Assembly: GCA_038373865.1 (NCBI GenBank)
Contig: JAXGGA010001665.1
Span: 80,367-144,366, forward strand
DNA: 64,000 nt
Source of the DNA: Uloborus plumipes
Taxonomy: Eukaryota; Arthropoda; Arachnida; Araneae; Uloboridae
Direction: 5' to 3'
Both the position numbers and the translations under genes were made by a program. Each line of letters starts with the position of its first letter. Position 1 is the first letter of the stretch. Shown one piece after another: positions 55,240-64,000 of the stretch. The notes beneath the pieces are model-generated. The model was given only the letters and a program-made list of their open reading frames with translations, was not told where the DNA came from and ran no database searches.

Positions 55240-58200
55240 CACAACCTTACATCCCCAATTCAACCCCCTCAAAATCAAAAACCCCAACCCATACCACAAC
55301 CTCTCCAAAACAAAAAACTACTATCCCAAAACCACACAACAAAAAAACATAAACCCACCTCCCTAATATTTCCACATTCATATTCACATCCATCCCCCAT
55401 CAAACATATTCTAACATAACCCCTAACTTCCATAAACCCTACCACCCCCCCACTTAAATTCCCCCCAAACCCCCCCATCTTCCACTAACTCACTACCTCA
55501 ATAATAATCCTAACTTTTTCCCAATAAAAACACTCCCTTCTTTCAAGACAATCAACCCCACCTATACTACCTTGACCTCAATTATTATAACATCCCCCTT
55601 CTAACCCCCCACCCCCCCATCTAACACCATATATTACCACACATAATAAAACCAACTCCCCACAAACCTCACACCTCAAACATACCACACAATATACAAT
55701 ACACACTCTCACCATAAAAAACTACTAAATAATCCAACCCTCACAACCCAACTTAAAAATATTTAAACCCAAAAATCACCCACCTAAAACATCCCAAAAA
55801 CAACATAAACACAAATCTCAAACACCTCCACTCACCCCCCAACTCAACCAACACCACCATCATCTTCTCCCCCCCCATAACCACTATAACTCACCCACCC
55901 AAACCTAAAAACCATACCTACCTCAAAATATAAACATCACAAAACCAAAATCCCCACATTTTACTTCAACTTCCATCCATCTAATCCACTAAAACACATA
56001 AAAATACTATAACCCAACCCTACCCATCACCACACCTCCTAAAACTAAACATACTCCCTACTACACTATCCTCCCACCCCCCCCCCTACATCTATACCCT
56101 CCACCATCCCCCAACACACCCCCAAAAAAAACCACATTATCAAATACCCAAACCCCTTCCCCCTCACCTCACTACCTACCCACAAAACCATAAAACCAAC
56201 CCCAAACATAAACTCCTTCCCTCCCCCCCCCATATCAAACCCCCTTCCTCTACCCTCCTCCTACCCCCTCTCTCCCTCCCACCACTAACCCAAAACTATC
56301 AACCAATCTATTCCTCTCACAATACCCCCCATACATCCCACCCACCATCCCCATACCATCACCATCCCCAACTCTCAATCATACCTCAACACCCACTAAT
56401 CCATACCCTCTCACTCCCCCACAACATTCCACCTCTCCTCCACCCCCTCACTACCTACCCCCTAACCAAACACATACACATATAGCCATCCTAACAACCC
56501 CACCCCCCCCCACATCTCCTATCAACATTACAATAATAAACACCATCCACCCCCAAAATCAACAAAACCAACTTCCCATACCCTATTACTTCCTCAAATC
56601 CTAACCCAAAACCTTTACCACCCACCCTCATTCCTACCCCATCCCCCCCCAACTAAAACAAATCCCTCCCTTCAAAACCCCACCACCTAACTAATTATCC
56701 CCCACAATCATAACTAATTCCTATCCCAACACCTATATACTCCCCCCCACTCGTCCCAATCCCCAAATCCTTACTCATCTAACACATCCATCTTTTTCCC
56801 CTACCCCCAAACCATCCACAGACTTTTCACCCCCACCACATCCCCATATTCCTCCAACATCCCCCCACTCATTCAACCCCTAACCTCCAACCATCATAAC
56901 TCAACCAAGCGCTCATTATCCTCCCTCAAACATCCCATCCCACCACTCTCACATACATCTCGATATAGTCCCAACATAACACCCCTATCACCAAACCACC
57001 CAAAACACCCATCCTCACCACACTACCCCCACATCAACCCCTACCACTAAACTACCACCACCACCACCACACCCACTCAACTCACTTATCACCCATTCCT
57101 ACCAACCCACCCCTACATACCACAACAAACCATATACCTAACACAAACCACCCAAACAACAAAATCCAATCCCTCATCCATTCACAATCCCACCAACCCA
57201 TACCAAAAACCATTAATACCACATCAACTACCCCAAACCCAAACCTCACCCAAACATCCCTAAACCACTAACCAACCCCCAAACAACAACCCACCTCCCA
57301 CACCCAACAACAAACAACCCAATACAACCATACCTAAACCCCAACCTACACATCCCCACCCACCCACACCCCACCACCTCACAAACCTACTCATCCCAAA
57401 TCAACAACACAAATCCAACAACTAACCCCTTTTCAACACCACCCCATCTACCACCAAACAAACCATCCAACATAACATCAAACCAAACTACCAATCACAC
57501 CACTCCAACAACACACCCCAACACACCAACAAAAACACATCTCAAACTCTCTACACAAAATAACTCAACACCAACAACCCAACTAACCTCCCTCCAAAAC
57601 ATACACACAAACCATCCCACATCCCCAATACCACATCCCCCCCAACCTATCACCAAAACTCCATACAACCACCTATCCCACCCAATCCCCCACCACACAA
57701 ACTCCACCCCAACACCCAAACAAAAAACACTACCCCCATTACCCAACCCCAACCATACACCCAAAACCACTTCCAACCCTAACAACATCCAAATACCTCA
57801 ATACCACATATAAACACCCAACAACAAAACCACATCCCACCCTCACAAACTCCCACCTCCCCACACCCCACCAATCACTCACACCTTCTATCAACCTATC
57901 CCCCTCCATATCATAACTCCAATCCCATACATTCTATCACAACAACACCACCAACCAATTCATCCTACCACTTTATTCTCCCCCCCTCTACCCTCACCTA
58001 CAAACAAACAATCCCTACTTCATATCTAAAACAACTCATAAAAACCACTTCCCTACTACTCTCTCCTCTCTCACACACTCACACACGCTCACACACACTC
58101 ACCAACAAAACCTACTCTCCAATACCAATTCATGCTCATAAACCATATACCACATCACTCATAACCCCACCCCCCCCCAACCCCCTCCAATATCTCCCAA

Positions 58201-58860
58201 TAACTCCTAAAATCAAACCATACACCACACCCCCAAATCCAAACTTTAACCCCCAACCCCATCTAATTTCACACCCAAATATAACCACCCCCCCCCTCAC
58301 CTCTTCACACACATAACCAACACGTCGGCTCGCACCCTCACAAGAGAGATATAGAGAGAGTACCTCGTGTGGTGCACTCCATCAAACACCCAAAAACACA
58401 CCAAACCAACACCCATCAACCAAATACAAAATATAAAAAAAACCACACAAATACCAATACAAAAAACCCCAATCCCACAACACAAACTCAAACTAATCAA
58501 CATCTACCAAAAAATACCACAAAAATCCACCCACATAATCACTTTTACATCCAACCCCAATAACCCCAATTCCATCCCCCCCACATTTCTCCATACCATC
58601 AAATACTCCTAAACAAAATTCTCACTATACAAAACACCCCTTACTCACCCCCCTCAAAACATCAAAATAAAAAAAACACCTCCAAAATCCATCAAATACA
58701 ACTACCAAAAAAAATCATAATAATTCTCCGACCAACTTTCTCTAAAAAACCATTTCTAATCTAAATATTATTCACAAGAGTAAACAATAAAATACCAACA
58801 TCTATGCTACCCCACATTACTATCTCTAAAATACGCTATAGCTCATCTGTAATCATAAAA
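55240..58860. other. G-depleted anomalous block (likely artefact)
   Basis: From 55,240 to 58,320 I count only about a dozen G on the plus strand, in roughly 3,080 bases made of C, A and T with many C runs. A 60-base island at 58321-58380 has about 16 G, then depletion resumes to about 58,728. C makes up a large share, unlike the AT-rich neighbours, so simple loss of G from local-type DNA does not explain it. No gene, repeat unit or transposon structure was recognised. Long open frames on both strands here are by-products of composition. Confidence 0.85.
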
Positions 58861-60180
58861 ATGTGTTTGTGTAGAGATAGAAAAAAATAAACAATTGCTA
58901 CAAAAGAAAACATTAAACTTAGTACTTATCGAACAAACAACTCGAGTACAAATACTTCCATTAATAACCATTCGACTTATAGTGCATTATCATCTTAAAA
59001 AACATCATTTTATAGAAAGATTAAAAAACACGCTCAGAATCACAAAGATAATTAAAGGAAAAAATACGGTACAGAAATCATACATTAAAATAAAAAATAT
59101 CATGATACAAAATAATAATAAACAAACCCAAAATATTTTTTAAACATATAATTTAAATATTCCAAACTATCAGTCAAGAGACCCATACCCCCCTTAGCTA
59201 CAATAACTTCACTGCTCGCCTCAGTAAAACGAAAACCCTGAGTCGAAATACACTGTTCTCAACCCGAACAACTATTTAAAACCTTCCCTTAGTTTGAACT
59301 ATCTGTAATTCAAGATATTTCATAATAGACTAAAATAGAGATGTTACAATGTTTTGAGTCATATCTATAGAATAATACGAGTAGCGATGTTTATTTGCCG
59401 ACCACACGAATACAATGAGATTAACTATATGTGCACCCACAGGCCAAACTTGCCGCTTTGGGTACCTACAGAATAGTAATCCAAACACAAACACACCACC
59501 CCTAAATCACCATAAACATCCCCCCATACTCTCTCAATATACATCTTCCCTAATATCCCTCATATCTAAAAATTAGTTGACACATCAAATAAACAGCAAG
59601 AATCCCAATTTACCATCATTTAACCTTGGTAACACTCGCACCACCTCTTCTCTCAAATATCTACAATATATTCACAATTTTTGTGTTATAATCATGCTTA
59701 ATAATAGATTGCCTCACAAATAAGCGCTCTCTCTTCGGCTCATTCAAACAAACAATTGATTTATGTTCTAGTGAGATCCAACACATATAGCTCACAAGAC
59801 AATCACTGCATCTGATAGTATGTGAGATATCAAGGCATCTTACCCGTTATAATCTGTGATTGGTGCCGCGAACCTAATCAATTGATGTGACATTCACATA
59901 GCCGAAGAGCGGATTTAATTGGATAGTTACACACTATAGATAGATAGAGAGATATATAGTCCACCTGTAGAATAATTAATTAACCTCAAAGAATGACTAC
60001 CAATTAACATGCAAAGACATTTGAATCCCTATACACCTCTTCCAACAACCATCAACATCTCTCTCTAAGAAATAGATAGTAATAGATATAGAGATTTGAT
60101 ATTAGAGATTTTCTACACCTACTACTAACTATTCCTCTATATGTAATGACTGACTGCTTCACATCAACAGCATATTACTA
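58861..60180. other. Transition zone of doubtful quality
   Basis: G returns, but the text stays odd: A-rich with G-poor patches (about 59,481-59,570) and many short TAGATAG/GAGAGATAT/TCTCTCT pieces (59,936-60,110). No exon or known repeat was recognised. Clearly normal sequence resumes around 60,181. Confidence 0.6.
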
Positions 60181-60235
60181 GTGAATGAATCACTCATGTG
60201 TTGTTCAAATATAGGAGAGTCCAGTTTCTTTCCAG

Positions 60236-60415
60236 CTCTGTTGTGTCACAATCCGCCTTCAATCGCTCACGGCAATGTGACTGTCACAGTCAATTCAACT
60301 GTTCTCGGCACCACAGCAGAATATTCTTGTGAAGATGCTTATAAACTGATAGGAGAGAGCATTATTTCTTGTGACTCAACTGGGTTTTGGACATCGAAGC
60401 CACCAACATGTGAAT
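60236..60415 (+). CDS. Sushi (CCP) exon
   Basis: 180 bases, phase 1 on both sides, typical of shuffled sushi modules. The product shows the four cysteines and tryptophan of the fold: LCHNPPSIAHGNV, TAEYSCEDAYKLIG, ISCDSTGFW, PPTCE. Two N-glycosylation sites (NVT, NST) lie near the start. Acceptor TTTCTTTCCAG, donor GTAAGA. Confidence 0.92.
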
Positions 60416-62851
60416 GTAAGAATACCTTTTGAACCTTATTTGTGAGCAATCTAAAAATCAGCATTATTAAAACACAAAAATAGTGAAGTATTATTGTATA
60501 GTAGTTAGTATAGAGATTTCAAAGAGACCCCCTTTTCCATGCAGAAAAAGTTTTGATCTTCTGTAACAAGGCATAGTCACCAAAAACGCACTGCTGCTCA
60601 TCGTCAGAAGAAAAAATCTCTTCTTCTTGTATTTCAGAAAAAGTTTCTAACGTTTTTTTTTTTTTTTTTTTGGAACAAATCTGACTTACCCCCCTCTTGG
60701 CGACTTTTTCCTGTTGGTGCCAAAAGATCATCGCCAAGACTTCGATGTACGGCAAAAAACATCGCACAACGTTCTTAGCGATGCTCAGATTGACACAAAA
60801 AATGTACAACACTATTATAGTCGAAAAGGAAATATCAAAAATCCTCAATTTCAACAAATGAAGAATAAAAACGTTTTTCAGATAACAGTGATTTCTCTCA
60901 TGTATACGAAAGTCAGCACAGTAAAAAATCACAGACAACACTATACTGCAAAGTTATTGCAAATATACGCTTCAAAGTTTACAAAAACATTGTTGGTAGT
61001 TTTGTTTAATTCGTAATATTTACACAAGCAAATATTACTAAACAATAAAGATTCTGTACCTTATTTTACCTAAAATATCTATGGTTCATAATAAAACAAC
61101 GTACTAACAACTGCATGAAATGTAGCGAATAAGCGCTGCAAAAATACTACTGGGTAGAAAAATGTCCAGAAAAATAACACTATTTGTTTTCTAAAGTAGC
61201 AAAGATTCCTTATTTCTATAGTAGCATAGTAAATAAAAACTAGCCAACAACAAAATCAATAACTTTTCAAACATATATCGCACTAAAAGATTTTGTCAAA
61301 GTAATTGTCAAAACAATTTAAAAAGTTCCTCAAATTTCGATATATGAATAGTAAAAACGTCTCCTAAGTACGTCGCAAACAATCATCAATTAACTTTCTA
61401 TCATGCTTCAAAATTGCTTATAAAATTCTATAGCAGGAAAAGCTTTGAGCTTCCGTTATAAAAGGAGCAATCGCCAAAAAGTAGACTGCTACTTAGCTTT
61501 ACAGGCTCACATTTTTTTCTGCCATTTTAATAAAGAATTTCCTGGACCCCTAAAACAGATGTGTATGCAGTAATTTTCTAAATTTTACGCTTAATAATAT
61601 TTGATTAAATTGAAGGGAGGGCAAGTGGATAAAGGTGACATGTGACAATTTTGGAAAAAAACACTTATTACTATGGATGAAGGTGATAAGGTAATATATT
61701 TTTTATTTTGAAAGCATGTTCTACAAATTTAAAAAATTGTCACATATCACCTTTATTCACTTGGCTCTTCAATCGTGTTTGTGAATTAACACAATTGAAT
61801 CCACACTCATTTGAATTTGTGTGAATCGGCGAAATTCAGATGGTGTAAACATGAAACATTTAGCTTCTTACTATTTAATAATTCTGTTGTTGTTGTTGTT
61901 GTTATTTGCAACAACTATGGCAGGGATTCAAGTGAAACAGTCGATCGCACATTACAATCGCTACTGGAAATGAATTACATTAGAACGTTTCTTGATAAAA
62001 ACATCGTGACGTTTGCCTATGAAAAACGAGCTAGATAAAACGTCACAGCCTACTTGGCGAATAAGAGGAGATCACTGAGTGCTTGTGAGCTCTTATTGGC
62101 TCCACCCGTAGTGACGTCATGCCAAGTTAAGTTGATGATAATGTAATTCACTTCCAGTAGCGATTACAATTCGAAGCGATCGCAGTGCTGTTTCACTTGA
62201 ATCCCTGCCTTTGTCTGTGAATGAATGAGTTGGTGCTGATTATGAATATAAACGGATTTTTAATTTTGTAGTGGACAAAGAGAAATTATACAACGCCAGG
62301 ATAGAAAGCAAACACAAAAGAAACAGGGCATCCATTGCTGCAAGATTAAACATGGGTAAAAATGTTTTCCGATTTTTTACATAAAAAAATCACATGTTTA
62401 TTGTTTTATTGCTAAATGGAATGTTATTATTTTTCAAACGTCTGTAGGTGGCATCATCGCTCTCGGGATATTTGGCGGATTTGTGTTCTTAGCGGTTATC
62501 ATATCCATTGTTGTCATCATCGTCAGGAGGTGAATATCATCAAAATGCTTTTGTAACTCCTAAATTTATACATAGTGACTCAAATTTAAATATCCATTGA
62601 AAAAAATTGTGGGTAGATTTTTCACATGGAGCTGAAAAGCATTACAGTTAAAAATGAAGGTATGAAATTCTTCTGTAGATTTGCGATTTTTGATATACTC
62701 CCCCCCCCTCCAGCATAATTCCCGCTTTTTGTTTGGTAAAGGGTGCACAATTGCTAATCCTATTCCACTGCTCGACTGATGATGAAAAAGTTGAAAGAAA
62801 GAAGCAAATTTGAGACGGAAACAATGGAAAAAGAGATGTGGAATACAGCAG
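60236..62851 (+). CDS. Sushi-domain type I membrane protein, internal/3' exons
   Basis: Four phase-compatible exons (60236-60415, 62272-62355, 62448-62529, 62802-62851) encode a CCP/sushi module, a basic juxtamembrane linker, a transmembrane helix and the start of a cytoplasmic tail. Sushi domains are extracellular binding modules found in complement-type regulators, adhesion proteins and receptors. The 5' exons would lie to the left, where the sequence is anomalous; the 3' end is probably right of the window. I cannot name the protein. Confidence 0.8.
61609..61773. mobile_element. Small foldback element
   Basis: The left arm TTGAAGGGAGGGCAAGTGGA / TAAAGGTGACATGTGACAAT has its inverse at the right (ATTGTCACATATCACCTTTA / TTCACTTGGCTCTTCAA). 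About 165 bp, in an intron of the sushi gene. Confidence 0.7.
61919..62209. mobile_element. Inverted-repeat element (GGCAGGGATTCAAGTGAAAC), copy 2
   Basis: 291 bp with the same termini and interior as 53360-53646, in the opposite orientation. It lies in the intron between the sushi exon and the linker exon. Confidence 0.88.
62272..62355 (+). CDS. Basic linker exon
   Basis: 84 bases, phase 1 on both sides. Encodes DKEKLYNARIESKHKRNRAS then IAARLNM. Acceptor TAATTTTGTAG, donor GTAAAA. It lies 62 bp after the transposon at 61919-62209. Confidence 0.8.
62448..62529 (+). CDS. Transmembrane exon
   Basis: Encodes GGIIALGIFGGFVFLAVIIS then IVVIIVRR: a hydrophobic helix of about 24 residues with a small-residue GxxxG-like start and a basic stop-transfer end. 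Phase 1 in, phase 2 out. Acceptor AACGTCTGTAG, donor GTGAAT. Confidence 0.88.
62802..62851 (+). CDS. Probable cytoplasmic exon
   Basis: Encodes SKFETETMEKEMWNTA, completing an Arg split with the previous exon. Acceptor GAAAGAAAG is poor (another AG lies 3 bp on); donor GTAGCC. It is in frame with the transmembrane exon. Weaker than the other three exons. Confidence 0.5.
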
Positions 62852-63125
62852 GTAGCCTCGAAATTGATCGCTTGATTTTGTTTAAATTTTGGTTTTACTC
62901 ATAATCTTCACATTTGTGCGTAATTTTAAATTTATGGCCTTTAAGTGCAGCCACTACATACATTAGATTTTTTTTTTGCAATATTTAAATCTGGGTTACT
63001 ATTTATATTCTACAAATGTTTTATTGAAAGTTATGTATTTAAATTTTACATATTAACTTAAATGCATTTCTTATACTTTATTTAATTACGTTTCAATTAT
63101 TCAGTATTAATCTATTTGTATTTAA

Positions 63126-63850
63126 TTAAGGTAGTAGTCTGGTAACTTGAGTTCAAAAAATCGAAATTTTTTTTTTTTTGCTTGATTTGAAAGTACAATG
63201 TCTTGAGAATATACTGTGAAAATGGCAGATAGAAATTTGAAATATTTCGGCAGTTATAACGAGTTTCCTAGAGCGCCTCGGAGTTTGCTGTTGAACTTTA
63301 AACGCGTTTTTCTCAAAACACTGTTTTTCTGGTCGGCCCGGGTCCTAATTTTTTTTCTACTGAACCGATTGCTTTCAAATTTTAACAGGTTGTTCTACAC
63401 ACTTATAGTTCTCGTCGGAACTAACGATAATTTTTTCCACCCCTAACTTTTTATTTTACAACCCTTTCTTTGCTAAAATAAAAGGACTTTTTTTTTCAAA
63501 GTACGCCATTTTGTTATTTACCCTTGAAATTTAACTTCAGTAGTTCCGACCAAAATGACATGTCTATAGATTAAGAATAATCAAGAATATTTGATTTCAG
63601 ATAACATCAAGAGCCAAAATCACCCGGGCCAATCACGTGCATTTTTTTTTGAAGTTCCAACTTCGAGTGACAATAAAAATAGTAATAAAGCACTAAATTT
63701 TTTCAAATATTTTTTTTTTTTTTTTACATTTTCAATATGTAAATAAAATCAATCCTAATATTCAAGATAATTCATTTTTATTTTCCTATAAAAAACCACC
63801 CTCCAAAAAAGTCATGAAAATAGGCATAAGTTACCAGACTACTACCTTAA
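63126..63850. mobile_element. TTAA-flanked inverted-repeat element, family 6
   Basis: TTAAGGTAGTAGTCTGGTAACTT at the left; AAGTTACCAGACTACTACCTTAA at the right, both TTAA intact. 725 bp. The interior holds an open frame of 76 codons (63216-63446) that resembles no transposase and is probably chance. Confidence 0.88.
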
Positions 63851-64000
63851 ATCAGCGTTGACACCAGGGCCGTATCGAGAGCGGGGGGGGGGGGGGGGCG
63901 TCCATCGAAACCCAAAATGTTTTGTAATGTGAAACAGAAAAAATATTTTTTTTTGTTTTTGAATTTCAAATGACAATAAAAAAAATTAATGAAGTTTTTC
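63851..64000. other. Window end, G run
   Basis: ACACCAGGGCCGTATCGAGA followed by a run of 13 G with one C (63882-63899). The GGGCCGTATCGAG-type start resembles a hAT-like MITE terminus that continues past the window. Confidence 0.35.

Noticed and set aside
57495..57788. Gly/Trp/Val-rich minus-strand frame of 97 codons
   Set aside because: Lies in the G-depleted block; the minus strand lacks C, so stops are rare and Gly, Val, Trp and Leu codons are forced.
58367..58612. Thr/Asn/Pro-rich plus-strand frames resembling low-complexity proteins
   Set aside because: Produced by the C/A/T-only composition, in two overlapping frames at once.
63216..63446. 76-codon frame starting MKMADRNLKYFG
   Set aside because: Inside the TTAA-flanked element 63126-63850; composition follows the repeat, with no known domain.

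Overview
The window is AT-rich animal nuclear DNA, with spliced genes, introns of up to about 6 kb and many short DNA transposons. The encoded proteins look arthropod. The intron density and transposon load would suit a chelicerate such as a spider, but that placement is an inference.

From 1.6 to 40.8 kb the plus strand carries one gene: most of an Additional sex combs (Asx/ASXL) homologue, the Polycomb-associated cofactor of the BAP1/Calypso histone H2A deubiquitinase. Sixteen coding exons join with consistent splice phases. They encode the N-terminal HARE-HTH domain (1595-2416), a conserved [11 protein letters not shown] segment (14026-14147), the ASXH/DEUBAD domain (16346-19128), a long Ser/Pro/Glu-rich disordered region (22954-40560) and the C-terminal PHD finger (about 40680-40791). 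The start codon lies left of the window. About 1349 residues are encoded here. A one-base frameshift near 40556-40568 separates the disordered region from the PHD finger; it is most simply an assembly error in a G or C run.

The introns and the 40.8-54.6 kb region are full of non-autonomous transposons. Most can be delimited by inverted repeats, and several by perfect target-site duplications. There are hAT-like elements with 8-bp duplications, TA-flanked foldback elements, several families flanked by TTAA (piggyBac-like), Helitron-like ends, and a gutted mariner-like transposase (8155-8823). Two copies of one hAT family each carry a different nested insertion and each acts as the empty-site control for the other.

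From 52.9 to 55.0 kb there are weak signs of the 3' end of a minus-strand gene. From 55,240 to about 58,860 the sequence is abnormal: almost no G on the plus strand over about 3.1 kb, apart from one 60-bp island. Another 1.3 kb (58.86-60.18 kb) also looks poor. I think this block is an assembly or read artefact, perhaps bridging two real loci, but it is the strongest unexplained signal here.

From 60.2 to 62.9 kb, plus-strand exons encode a sushi (CCP) domain, a basic linker, a transmembrane helix and a short cytoplasmic piece: part of a type I membrane protein. A TTAA-flanked element (63126-63850) closes the window.
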